45,943 bases of DNA, taken from contig NZ_ACEP01000069.1 of assembly GCF_000173975.1 (NCBI RefSeq), positions 1-45,943 of the forward strand, in the 5' to 3' direction. The notes below the pieces were generated by a model. The model did no database searches and was not told the origin of the DNA. It saw only the letters and a list, made by a program, of their open reading frames with translations. The number at the start of each line of letters is the position of its first letter. Position 1 is the stretch's first letter. Positions 1-7,836 of this stretch are shown one piece after another. A program made the position numbers and the translations under genes. This stretch comes from Anaerobutyricum hallii DSM 3353. Lineage in GTDB: Bacteria > Bacillota > Clostridia > Lachnospirales > Lachnospiraceae.

Positions 1-55
1 CACATAACATATTTGTGAATAGAATAAATATATTCAATTCTCAATGGAGGCCATC

Positions 56-667
56 ATGAGCAACTATTATCCAGATATCAGCCACTATCATCCTGTACGT
101 AACTGGGGAAAAGTAAAGAGCAATTGTCCGTTTCTTATTGCAAAAGCGACCCAGGGGACATCTTATATTGATGAAACGCTAGATACGAATATAAGAGAAT
201 GTGAAAGAAGAGGTATTCCATATTGGTTATATGCATTTTTGAACAGAGGGGATGAGACTGCACAGACCAGATTTTTAGTGGAAGTGTGTAAAGAGCGGGT
301 AGAAAAACATTTTATAGGATATGTGCTTGATGTGGAATCCGGAAATACGGAAGACGGAGTGGAGAGTGCCCTGAATTATTTGAAAAGGCAGAGACACAAG
401 ATGATGCTTTATACAATGTATTCTGAATATGAAAGATATGAGAGAATTATTCGGCGCCGCCCGAAAAGATGTGCCTGGTGGGAAGCGCGTTACGGCTTAA
501 ATGACGCTGTGTACCGCCCTAGATATAGTGCGCACAAAGGTGCAGATCTGCAGCAATTTACTTCCAATGGAATCTGTCCTGGAATACCCGGAAGAGTAGA
601 TTTAAATCGGATTACCGGACAGGGGAAGAAAGAACACTGGTTTCGGAAAGCAGGAAAATGTGACTAG
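56..667 (+). CDS. GH25 family lysozyme-like muramidase
   Basis: Predicted N-acetylmuramidase that would cleave the MurNAc-GlcNAc bond of peptidoglycan. The 203-residue protein is a single GH25 barrel: it opens with the family's DISHYHP segment (Asp7), has an Asp92-x-Glu94 pair in VLDVES at the usual catalytic position, and ends with the family-like QQFTSNG...VDLNRI segment. No signal peptide, membrane segment or wall-binding repeat is visible, so export is unexplained. I chose ATG 56 over ATG 44 because the earlier ATG overlaps the TGGAGG ribosome-binding site at 45-50. The stop codon TAG (665-667) lies inside the first copy of the CTAGAG repeat. The family call is firm; the physiological role is not. 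Confidence 0.85.
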   Translation: MSNYYPDISHYHPVRNWGKVKSNCPFLIAKATQGTSYIDETLDTNIRECERRGIPYWLYAFLNRGDETAQTRFLVEVCKERVEKHFIGYVLDVESGNTEDGVESALNYLKRQRHKMMLYTMYSEYERYERIIRRRPKRCAWWEARYGLNDAVYRPRYSAHKGADLQQFTSNGICPGIPGRVDLNRITGQGKKEHWFRKAGKCD

Positions 668-690
668 AGCGTGTCTGAAACACGCTCTAA
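664..690. repeat. MITE-like CTAGAG repeat, short palindromic copy
   Basis: CTAGAGCGTGT (664-674) is followed by a short loop and its inverse ACACGCTCTA (680-689). The same ends occur at 7057, 14152, 36709 and 44974. This copy has only the two ends and no internal sequence. Its TAG is the stop codon of the GH25 gene. No T-run follows on the + strand, so it is a poor intrinsic terminator. Confidence 0.75.
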
Positions 691-730
691 AAAATGCATG
701 AAAAAAACAGAAGCAGTTTTGTAAAATATT

Positions 731-739
731 TGGTATAAT
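731..739 (+). promoter_or_regulatory. Extended -10 promoter
   Basis: TGG followed directly by TATAAT (734-739) forms an extended -10 element 39 bases before the ATG of the membrane protein gene. No good -35 lies 17 bases upstream, which an extended -10 can tolerate. Confidence 0.5.
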
Positions 740-777
740 AGATATATAAAATTTGTAAAGAAAAGTAGGGGATTGTT

Positions 778-2667
778 ATGAACAAAGGAAAAAATAAAGG
801 AAAGATACAAAAGAGCAGGCAAAATGCAGAGGGAAGAGAGGCGGGCTCTTTTTTAGGGAAAGCGTTTGATTCCTATCATAAATTTCTTTCCAACAAGGTC
901 ATAAATTTTGTGATAAATATGATTTTAGCAATTGGAACCGTACTTCCTTTTATGATGAAAATGTGCAATAAAGTTGCATTTACTTATGAGGTAAATGATG
1001 ATGCAGCTATTGTACAGATTTTAGATGGTTCTTATACAGGAACTTCGGATGGACATGCGATTTTTATAAAATATCCACTATCATGGATCATAGCAAAGTT
1101 ATACGAGTTAAATCCAAAGCTGCCCTTTACGGTTCCGGCAGATAATGGGACAAACTGGTATGTGACAGCAATTGTTTTATTGGAAGTTTTTGCACTTACG
1201 GTGGTATTATTTCGAATATTAAATTATTTCCGGTGTAACAGAATTTTGATATGCTTTTTCTACACTCTTGCATTTGTTTATGTGTGGATGCCTTGTTTCT
1301 TTCATCTGACATTTTCTACAGTTGCTGCATTTCTTGGATGCATGAGTCTGTTATTTACTGGATTTTCAAAAAAAGAGGAACTGTGGAGACCGTGGAATTT
1401 ACTTTGTCTTGGTATTTTAGGAATATCGGCATATTGTATGAGAAAACAGTGCTTTTATATGGTCATTCCATTTTTGCTGATTGAAATATGGTATAAATAC
1501 AGAATGGATTTCTTTCGTTCTGTTAAACCGTGGTTCATTTTCGGAGTCTGTGGTGTTTTAGGAGCTGGTATATTGTTTTTAAATACCCAGATGTATGGTT
1601 CAATGGGCTGGAAAAATTATTTTATTTATAATCATGCAAGGGCTTATATGCAGGATTATACGGGGCTGCCGGATTATGAAGAAAACGAAGATTTTTATCA
1701 ATCCATTGGTGTGAGTGAAAATGCACAAAAAGTATTTAAAAGTTATAGTTACTGTCTGTATGATGACTTCTCTACAGAAACTATCGAGAAAATTTATAAT
1801 TATCAGAAGACACAAGAGCTTCAGTTATCATTAGAGCAAAAAGCAGAGAATGCAAAAGAAAAAGCATATCGTTATTGCATGAAGAAAAAGCAGACAGGAG
1901 AATTCTTGAAGTTTTCTGGATTTTATGTGTGGTTCCTGATTGTTCCACTCACGGCAGTCACGTTGTTATTTAAATGGAAAAATGGATTTTTAAGATGGGT
2001 TTCGACCTTTCTTTATGGAGGGACCTGTGCATTTCTTATTCATATAGAATGGATTTACCTTGCAATGAACGGACGTTTTCCGCAAAGAGTAGAAGAAAGT
2101 ATTCGGTTATTGATGCTGAGCGTTGGATTTATGATTGTATGTCATTTGCTTTCTTTTTGGAAAGATACTTCATTTATCCGTATTTCTGTTGTTATTCAAT
2201 GTATTTTACTGGCAGTTATTTTACATATGGGAGTAAATGGAAGTGATAGAATACAAGCGATACAGGGAATACAGGCTGGAAGAGAGGCAGGCAGTGGACA
2301 AAAAGCAGAAATTGCAGCCTACTGCGGAAAACATAAAGAAAATTATTATATTTTAGATACACAAAGTTTTGGCAAGCCTTCTGGTGTAAAAGATGATCTT
2401 CATCAGGGAAACTGGTATATGTCGGGAAGCTGGACAGCATATTCTCCATTATATGAAGAAAAGCTTGCGAAAGATGGAATTTCTAATTTAGGAACAGGAT
2501 TTTTATTAAAAAAGAATGTATACATTATAACAAAAGGAAAGAAAAATGTTTTGAATTTATTAGGACAGGAAGATACAGAGCATCTTACATATAAAGCGGT
2601 GGATGAAATAGAAGCCAGCGGGAATCTGTTTTTTGCAGTATATAAAGTGTCACGAAGTGTAAAATAA
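778..2667 (+). CDS. Polytopic membrane protein, possibly a GT-C-like glycosyltransferase
   Basis: I do not recognise a named family. The 629-residue protein has a basic, Lys/Gln-rich cytoplasmic N-terminus (about residues 1-40), then roughly ten or more hydrophobic segments up to about residue 480, and a soluble C-terminal domain of about 130 residues. After the first membrane segment comes an acidic loop with Asn73-Asp74-Asp75; an acidic motif in the first outer loop is typical of GT-C enzymes that use lipid-linked sugars, but this is inference from topology only. The SH3b gene starts 13 bases downstream, so the two are probably co-transcribed and act in the envelope. An O-antigen or teichoic acid modifying role is possible but unproven. 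Confidence 0.6.
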   Translation: MNKGKNKGKIQKSRQNAEGREAGSFLGKAFDSYHKFLSNKVINFVINMILAIGTVLPFMMKMCNKVAFTYEVNDDAAIVQILDGSYTGTSDGHAIFIKYPLSWIIAKLYELNPKLPFTVPADNGTNWYVTAIVLLEVFALTVVLFRILNYFRCNRILICFFYTLAFVYVWMPCFFHLTFSTVAAFLGCMSLLFTGFSKKEELWRPWNLLCLGILGISAYCMRKQCFYMVIPFLLIEIWYKYRMDFFRSVKPWFIFGVCGVLGAGILFLNTQMYGSMGWKNYFIYNHARAYMQDYTGLPDYEENEDFYQSIGVSENAQKVFKSYSYCLYDDFSTETIEKIYNYQKTQELQLSLEQKAENAKEKAYRYCMKKKQTGEFLKFSGFYVWFLIVPLTAVTLLFKWKNGFLRWVSTFLYGGTCAFLIHIEWIYLAMNGRFPQRVEESIRLLMLSVGFMIVCHLLSFWKDTSFIRISVVIQCILLAVILHMGVNGSDRIQAIQGIQAGREAGSGQKAEIAAYCGKHKENYYILDTQSFGKPSGVKDDLHQGNWYMSGSWTAYSPLYEEKLAKDGISNLGTGFLLKKNVYIITKGKKNVLNLLGQEDTEHLTYKAVDEIEASGNLFFAVYKVSRSVK

Positions 2668-2680
2668 AGGAGAAAAAGTC

Positions 2681-3487
2681 ATGCCCAAATTATATAAAAA
2701 ATTAATAGATATTATCGCGTTGCTTTGTCTGGCTGCTGTTTTCCTTTTTACATTTTCCTATTTAAAAAGCTGGTGGACGGAAGAAATAGGAGAGAAGAGG
2801 CAGGAACAAAATATCTGGAAAGAGAAAAGAACAGGAACCTGGTGTACGATAAAGAGTAATTCTTTAGATGGTGTCCCAATTTATGATGAGGCAGGAGGAA
2901 GTGTACCGATTGGTTCCCTGCCAGAAGGAAAACTTTGTGAATTAACAGATAGCACGATAAAAGAAGGAAAGAAATGGGGAAAGGTAAAATATGCCGGCCT
3001 TTCCGGCTGGATGAAAATGTCGTATCTTAAGTATATTTGCCAGGAATCGATTAGTATACAAGAAGACAGTCAGATTTATATTAATGTTTCAACAGAAAAA
3101 GGAATTCGTATGTATCAAGAACCAGATGTTACCTCTGATGCAGTATTAAAGGGAATTCCTTATGGTGCAGAATTTATCGTCCAGGAAACCAGGGACGGCT
3201 GGGGTAAAGTAAGTAATAATGGAAGAACCGGCTGGATAAATCTTTATTATGCAGGATGCTATCCAGAGAGCAGTAAAGCAGCCTGGAAAGTAGAGACATT
3301 AAGCAGTGCCCAGCAGATTAACTTTCGGGAAAAACCGGGAGAGGATCAAAGAAGTATCGCAAAAGTCCCTGAAAATACGTATCTTGAAATGAAAGAATTT
3401 AAAAACGGTTGGGGAAGAACGGAGTATGGAGGACAGGAAGGCTGGGTAAAATTATCGTATCTGACACCATGCAAAAAGAAAAAATGA
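2681..3487 (+). CDS. Membrane-anchored protein with three SH3b domains
   Basis: The 268-residue protein starts with a single hydrophobic anchor (about residues 9-28) and then has three bacterial SH3-like repeats at about 48-115, 125-190 and 195-262. Each ends with a W-G-(K/R)-x-(K/S/E)-x-G-x-x-G-W pattern (WGKVKYAGLSGW, WGKVSNNGRTGW, WGRTEYGGQEGW). Such domains usually bind peptidoglycan or stem peptides outside the membrane. No catalytic domain is attached. It follows the polytopic membrane protein by 13 bases with its own AAAGGAG site, suggesting an envelope-located accessory partner. The domain call is solid; the substrate is unknown. Confidence 0.75.
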   Translation: MPKLYKKLIDIIALLCLAAVFLFTFSYLKSWWTEEIGEKRQEQNIWKEKRTGTWCTIKSNSLDGVPIYDEAGGSVPIGSLPEGKLCELTDSTIKEGKKWGKVKYAGLSGWMKMSYLKYICQESISIQEDSQIYINVSTEKGIRMYQEPDVTSDAVLKGIPYGAEFIVQETRDGWGKVSNNGRTGWINLYYAGCYPESSKAAWKVETLSSAQQINFREKPGEDQRSIAKVPENTYLEMKEFKNGWGRTEYGGQEGWVKLSYLTPCKKKK

Positions 3488-3616
3488 TAAAAAGACTCGT
3501 TTGATTCACTAAGTATTGCATCAAATGAAAAAGCGTTATAGAAAAGGATATTACAGAGGAAGCAGCAGATAAACGGACAAAAGATTTAATTCACCTTCTC
3601 TATCCACAGCACAGAA

Positions 3617-3737
3617 GCCATTGCCCTCAATAAGGCATATTTGTGGTCTCGGAGCAAGTGTTGGATGTGAGCGAATAGAGCGAACATTCAATACGCCGCG
3701 ACTAAAATCACAAATATGCCTTATTGGGGGCAATGGC
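3617..3737. repeat. Palindromic repeat (CACAAATAT family), copy 1, intact hairpin
   Basis: Two 29-base arms (3617-3645 and 3709-3737) are inverse complements with one mismatch. The inside also folds: GTCTCGG against CCGCGAC, then GTGTTGGATGT against ACATTCAATAC with two G-U pairs, around a GAGCG...GAGCGA loop. The element fills most of the 328-base space between two convergent genes. Related copies lie at 5460-5570 and 45904-45943. Short reading frames inside it (for example one encoding ICDFSRG) recur with the repeat and are not genes. I see nothing else in the 3488-3815 interval. Confidence 0.8.
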
Positions 3738-3815
3738 TTTGTCTGTAATTTCACTAGAGTGTTGTTTTTCCTGCTCGCTTTGGGAGCGTCTGTCTTGCCT
3801 GCGGCAAATTCCTAT

Positions 3816-4502
3816 TTAATTATTGATTTCTCCCAAATATCTGTATATAGTTGCCTGTGAGCAGGAGAATCTTTTTGCAACAAACGGGATGGAACCTTTT
3901 AATTGGAATAGCCCCTGTTCATATAATTTGATCATGATTTCCTTCCGCTCATTTTGATTTAAACGATCCACAGGTGTTGTAAAGTTGGCTGTTGCATCAT
4001 TAAAAATCTGTTCTCTAAGAGAAGCAACATCAATGGCGAAGTTTTCGGTAATCCGGCTGGATAAATCTTTTACATTTTCTTTGGATTCTGCTATGCCAGA
4101 TGATATATTTTTTACAAAATTTCCAGGATGAATCAGCGAAAATAACTTTTCATGAAGTTCCATATAGCGGCTGTCATCAAAGTTAATACATAAGAGTCCG
4201 ATCGGATTTCCGTTGGAATCTTTAATGAACATACTTGAAGAACGAAGGATATGTCCATTTTCTGCTACCCCTTTATAGTTGGCAATAAAGTCATCCTCTT
4301 CATACACTTTTGAAGAAAGCATCTGGAATACAGCACTTGTAAGAGGGCTGCCAATTGTCCTCCCACTGATATGTCCATTCTCTATAGCAATTACTGAGTG
4401 GTTTATATTAGATAAATCCTGAAGAACCACCTCATAATCTGGTCCTAATACACTGCCTAGAAATTTTACGGTGGTTGTGTAAGAATAAAGTAAATCTGTC
4501 AT
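3816..4502 (-). CDS. YheO-like PAS/HTH transcriptional regulator
   Basis: The 228-residue protein matches the YheO-type layout: an N-terminal YheO-like PAS domain (about residues 8-115, with GPDYEVVLQDL, an NGHISGRTIG segment and a GLLCINFD strand), a linker, and a C-terminal helix-turn-helix (about 165-228, ending FSCSQATIYRYLGE). It is probably a cytoplasmic DNA-binding regulator whose ligand is unknown; the PAS domain may bind a small metabolite. It reads AAAGGAG before its ATG. It is the only clear minus-strand gene in the window and is divergent from the RNase HI gene. TCTGATT (4520-4526) and AATCAGA (4541-4547) form an inverted repeat just upstream that could be its operator. Family call good, target unknown. 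Confidence 0.82.
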   Translation of the reverse strand: MTDLLYSYTTTVKFLGSVLGPDYEVVLQDLSNINHSVIAIENGHISGRTIGSPLTSAVFQMLSSKVYEEDDFIANYKGVAENGHILRSSSMFIKDSNGNPIGLLCINFDDSRYMELHEKLFSLIHPGNFVKNISSGIAESKENVKDLSSRITENFAIDVASLREQIFNDATANFTTPVDRLNQNERKEIMIKLYEQGLFQLKGSIPFVAKRFSCSQATIYRYLGEINN

Positions 4503-4696
4503 AGTTGCTCCTTTATGTGTCTGATTAAATAACTTCTGTCAATCAGAAAAAATTATTATTGTAATAAAAAATTATATAAGATAAAATAACATAAAATGAG
4601 GTAAAAATATAGTATTTTTAAAGAAATATCTTTTATTGTTTAACTTATACTACATCTGTACGACGAGCTTCGTCCATACATATAATATTTTTTCAC

Positions 4697-4725
4697 TTGA
4701 ACATCCAGAAAAGGAATTATATAAT
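4697..4725 (+). promoter_or_regulatory. Sigma-A-type promoter
   Basis: TTGAAC (4697-4702), a 17-base spacer and TATAAT (4720-4725) stand 52 bases before the RNase HI start codon. The rest of the 4503-4777 interval is AT-rich and shows no gene. Confidence 0.7.
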
Positions 4726-4777
4726 TTAAAAGCAATAAACAAGAGAGATTATATCAACGAAATATGGAGGAAATAGA

Positions 4778-5479
4778 ATGGCAAAAAAGAAAATTTATGC
4801 TGTAAGAAAAGGACATAAAACAGGTTTATTTTATACATGGGATGAATGTAAAAAAGCGGTGTATGGATATTCCGGAGCAGAATATAAAGGATTTTTAACG
4901 AAGGAAGAAGCAGAAGCTTTTTTAAATATTGGAGCAGCTAAAATAATTACTAATAAGAATTCTTCAACGGCAGCAACTGGTGTAGATTCCACTGCACTAA
5001 CAACTTCGACATCCGACAGGCTTGTTGTTTATGTGGATGGAAGTTTTGATGTAAGTATTCAAAAATACTCTTTTGGCTGTGTTATTTTACTTGAAGATGG
5101 AAGAATTATTGAGCGAAGCGGGAATGGAGAGGAGCCGGAGTTATTAGCGATTCGCAATGTAGCCGGGGAGATGCATGGTGCGATGTATGCGGTACAGTGG
5201 GCATTTGAAAATGGGTATTCCTCTGTTGTTATTCACTACGATTATGAGGGAATCGAAAAGTGGGCAACTGGTGTATGGAGTGCCAAAAATCCACATACTA
5301 AGAAGTATGCGGCTTTTATGAAGCGGATGCAGGAGAAGATAGAAGTTATTTTTCAGAAAGTAAAGGCACATTCAGGAGATTTTTATAACGAGCGGGTTGA
5401 TAAACTGGCGAAAAAGGCATTAGTAGAGGGGCATGGGATACCGGATGTTGATGTATATAGAGAAAAGAACAGAAAATGA
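4778..5479 (+). CDS. Viroplasmin/RNase HI family protein
   Basis: Predicted ribonuclease H that cuts the RNA strand of RNA-DNA hybrids. Residues 4-50 form the caulimovirus-viroplasmin-like RNA/DNA-hybrid-binding module (YAVRKGHKTGLFYTWDEC), followed by a Ser/Thr-rich linker (about 60-80) and an RNase H fold from residue 82. The four acidic metal ligands are in place: Asp87 (VYVDGS), Glu131, Asp155 and Asp208 (NERVDKLA), with His198 in KAHSGD. At 233 residues it has typical length for this two-domain class. GGAGG precedes the ATG. Its last codons overlap the left arm of palindromic repeat copy 2. Confidence 0.88.
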   Translation: MAKKKIYAVRKGHKTGLFYTWDECKKAVYGYSGAEYKGFLTKEEAEAFLNIGAAKIITNKNSSTAATGVDSTALTTSTSDRLVVYVDGSFDVSIQKYSFGCVILLEDGRIIERSGNGEEPELLAIRNVAGEMHGAMYAVQWAFENGYSSVVIHYDYEGIEKWATGVWSAKNPHTKKYAAFMKRMQEKIEVIFQKVKAHSGDFYNERVDKLAKKALVEGHGIPDVDVYREKNRK

Positions 5480-5570
5480 AGGCTGGCACAAGTGTTGAAT
5501 GCGAGCGCATGAGCGAGCATTTAAACCGCCGCGACTAAAGTCACAAATATAGGGTATCGGTTCTTTTCTC
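5460..5570. repeat. Palindromic repeat (CACAAATAT family), copy 2, rearranged arms
   Basis: The segment 5492-5550 shares the GTGTTGAATG...GAGCG...GAGCGA and GCCGCGACTAAA-TCACAAATAT blocks with copy 1 at 3617. The outer arms are different: GAGAAAAGAAC (5460-5470, inside the RNase HI gene) pairs perfectly with GTTCTTTTCTC (5560-5570). The inner stem is kept as AATGC against GCATT, where copy 1 has GATGT against ACATT. The pyrimidine-rich right arm may end transcription of the RNase HI gene. Confidence 0.7.
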
Positions 5571-5602
5571 GGGCGTCTGTTCTCTAACTGAATCAAATAG
5601 TA

Positions 5603-5625
5603 AAAATGCAAATTGGTTGCATTTT
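5603..5625. promoter_or_regulatory. Inverted-repeat operator, upstream site of zinc ABC operon
   Basis: AAAATGCAA, five bases, TTGCATTTT: perfect 9-base arms ending five bases before the -35 of the zinc transporter promoter. A near copy sits just after the -10. The pattern is that of a dimeric repressor site, probably metal-responsive (Zur-like). The regulator is not in this window, so its family is inferred only from the target operon. Confidence 0.65.
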
Positions 5626-5629
5626 CTTC

Positions 5630-5658
5630 TTGACATTTTTATCGAAAGTGTCTAGAAT
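5630..5658 (+). promoter_or_regulatory. Promoter of znuA-znuC-znuB operon
   Basis: TTGACA (5630-5635), exactly 17 bases, TAGAAT (5653-5658). It is near consensus and bracketed by two copies of the TGCAA-N5-TTGC(A/G) inverted repeat, which suggests a strong promoter that is tightly repressed. The leader to the start codon is about 145 bases long. Confidence 0.8.
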
Positions 5659-5661
5659 ATG

Positions 5662-5684
5662 AAATTGCAATTGATTTGCGTTTT
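5662..5684. promoter_or_regulatory. Inverted-repeat operator, downstream site of zinc ABC operon
   Basis: AAATTGCAA, five bases, TTGCGTTTT: one mismatch per arm from the upstream site at 5603. It starts three bases after the -10 and so covers the transcription start. A third, weaker half-site TTTTGCAA (5689-5696) follows. Confidence 0.6.
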
Positions 5685-5810
5685 TTTATTTTGCAATTTG
5701 ATTGTTGGAGATAATACTTATTCACGATTAAATTTCGATTACATTTTCCCAATAAAAAGTAAGAAAATTTATAAAGGAAATTTATTTATAAAGGGAGAAG
5801 GAATGTGTTT

Positions 5811-6976
5811 ATGAAACAGCTATTTAAAAAGAAAAAAAGTTATCAGCAAGTTCTCTGTTACTGGCAGGACTTTTTCTATGTATTGTTTTATCAGTGGGAT
5901 GTTCTGTAGTTAAAAATACTTCAGGAAAAAATACTACAAGAAAGAATGCTGAATCAGAAAATACAATAGAGCAAAACAGCATAGAGAAAGGTAACAGTAA
6001 TAAGATTTCGATTGTCTGCACTACTTTTCCGCAATACGACTGGGTGAAGAATATTCTTGGAGAAGAAGCAGAACGTTTTAATGTGACTCTTTTACTGGAT
6101 AACGGTGTAGATATGCATAGTTATCAGCCTGCGGTGAAAGATATTGCGACTGCTGGTTCGTCAGATTTGTTTATCTATGTTGGCGGAGAGTCTGATACAT
6201 GGGTTGAGGATGCTTTAAAAGAGGCGAAAAATAAAGATTTAAAGGCGATAAATCTTATGGAGACTTTGGGCAATTTTGTAAAAGAGGAAGAAGTTGTTGA
6301 AGGAATGCAGGAAGAAAGGGAATCTCTGGGACATTCTCATGAAAAATCTTCGAAGGAAAAACAGGAGCAAACCCAGAAGGAAAGTCATGAAAATTCTCAG
6401 GAAATAAATGGGCAAAAGGAAGCAGCGGATGAAGAACCAGAATATGATGAACATATTTGGCTATCTATTCGTAATGCAGAAATTATGGTGAAAAATATTG
6501 AAAAGGCAATTGAGCAGCTTGATTCTGACAATGCAAAAGTCTATCAAACCAATGCAGAGAATTATATTAAAAAACTGGATACATTAGATAAGCAGTATGC
6601 GAACACAATTCAGAATGCAAAGTATAAAGCGATTTTATTTGGAGATCGTTTTCCGTTCCGATATATGGCAGATGATTATGACTTAAAGTATTATGCCGCT
6701 TTTGCTGGATGTAGTGCAGAGACAATGGCTGGGTTTGAAACGGTAACATTTCTTGCAAAAAAGGCAGATGAGCTGCGGCTTCCTGTTATATTGACGATTG
6801 AAAATTCGGATGGTCGGATTGCAGAAGCGGTAAAAAGTAATACAACAAAGAAAAATCAGAAGATTCTGGCGATGAATTCTTTGCAGTCAGTTACAAAGGA
6901 GCAGATTGCGGATGGTATTACTTATTTACAGGTAATGCAAGAGAATTTATCTGTTTTGTCGGAGGCTTTGAATTAA
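5811..6976 (+). CDS. ZnuA/AdcA-like zinc-binding lipoprotein, frameshifted in the signal peptide
   Basis: Solute-binding component of a zinc (possibly manganese) ABC importer. The mature part is intact and has cluster A-I features: CTTFPQYDW, a DMHSYQPA metal histidine, a His/Glu/Lys-rich loop (about 6310-6440), and a YDEHIW histidine. The 5' end is broken. ATG 5811 with GGGAG upstream encodes MKQLFKKKK and then runs to a stop at 5907, while the lipoprotein signal (LSASSLLLAGLF...LSVGC) continues in the -1 frame without a start codon. One extra A in the A5 (5826-5830) or A7 (5832-5838) run would join them. ATG 5894 would remove the signal peptide and has no ribosome-binding site. Either a real disruption, slippage, or a sequence error. 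Confidence 0.82.
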
Positions 6977-7056
6977 GTTTGCGAAACAAAGATTTATGTA
7001 TATTTTTACGGCATTATAGAAATTAATTGTTACAGTACCCTGCAAATATTACTATG

Positions 7057-7075
7057 CTAGAGTGTGTTAAAAAAT
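7057..7075. repeat. MITE-like CTAGAG repeat, solo end
   Basis: CTAGAGTGTGTT followed by AAAAAATG matches the left end of the complete copy at 36709 (CTAGAGTGTGTTTGAAAAAT). No partner end is seen nearby. It lies between znuA and znuC, in the leader of the latter. Confidence 0.5.
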
Positions 7076-7113
7076 GTGCTGGAAGAAATTTAGAGAAAGA
7101 GGTGGAGATACAA

Positions 7114-7836
7114 ATGGCTTATATTACCTGTAAAGACTTAACATTAGGATACGAAGGACATGCTATCGTATCAGATTTAAATTTTAAAGTCAGTAAGGGC
7201 GATTATCTTTGTATCGTTGGAGAGAATGGAACGGGAAAAAGTACGCTGATTAAGACGTTACTTCATTTACAAGATGCCATTAGTGGTGACATTATTACGG
7301 GAGATGGCCTTAAGGCATACGAAGTTGGTTATCTGCCGCAGCAGACAGTCGTACAAAAAGACTTTCCAGCAACAGTGGAGGAGATTGTCCTTTCCGGTAC
7401 ACTTGCGAAATGTGGCTGGAGACCATTTTATAGAAAAGCAGAGAAGAAGCTTGCTGAGGAGAAGATGAAGCGGATGGAAGTGTGGAAGCTCAGAAAGTCC
7501 TGTTATCGGAATCTTTCTGGCGGTCAGCAGCAGCGGACGCTTCTTGCGAGAGCATTGTGCGCAGCGAGTAAGGTAATTCTTTTAGATGAGCCGGTAACAG
7601 GGCTTGACCCAAAGGTGACGGCAGAGTTTTATCAGGTGACAAAAGATTTAAGTGAAGAGGGAATCGCTGTCATCATGGTTTCTCATGATGTACAGGCACT
7701 TGATTATGCAACACATATCCTTCATATGCAAAAGAAAAACTCTTTTTATGGGACAAAGGAAGAATATATGAACAGTGATAAATGGAAATTGTTTAAAAAT
7801 GCAGAGGAAAACAGGATAGGAGGCGATAAAAAATGA
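7114..7836 (+). CDS. Zinc-type metal ABC transporter ATP-binding protein (ZnuC/AdcC-like)
   Basis: ATPase subunit of the importer. The 240-residue protein has Walker A GENGTGKS (residues 36-43), the Q-loop in GYLPQQ, the signature LSGGQQQR, Walker B VILLDEP and the switch histidine in MVSHD. The PQQ and compact size fit the metal-uptake (ZnuC/MntB/AdcC) class. I use ATG 7114, preceded by GAGGTGGAG at 7100-7108; a longer reading from TTG 7027 passes through a repeat end and has no good site. It lies 137 bases after znuA and overlaps znuB by four bases (ATGA), so it is translationally coupled to the permease. Zinc rather than manganese is inferred from the His-rich binding protein. Confidence 0.9.
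   Translation: MAYITCKDLTLGYEGHAIVSDLNFKVSKGDYLCIVGENGTGKSTLIKTLLHLQDAISGDIITGDGLKAYEVGYLPQQTVVQKDFPATVEEIVLSGTLAKCGWRPFYRKAEKKLAEEKMKRMEVWKLRKSCYRNLSGGQQQRTLLARALCAASKVILLDEPVTGLDPKVTAEFYQVTKDLSEEGIAVIMVSHDVQALDYATHILHMQKKNSFYGTKEEYMNSDKWKLFKNAEENRIGGDKK

Noticed and set aside
3551-3754. Minus-strand frame in palindromic repeat copy 1, sharing ICDFSRG-type residues with a frame at 5420-5611
   Set aside because: The similarity follows from the repeated DNA element, not from a protein. Frames are short, cross the hairpin arms and lack ribosome-binding sites.
4667-4685. Small inverted repeat GACGAGCTTCGTC before the RNase HI promoter
   Set aside because: Five-pair stem with a three-base loop and no T-run; too small to call a terminator or operator with confidence.
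7027-7113. TTG start extending the ZnuC-like ATPase by 29 residues
   Set aside because: The extra residues run through a repeat end, are unlike ABC ATPase N-termini, and the ATG at 7114 has a strong ribosome-binding site.
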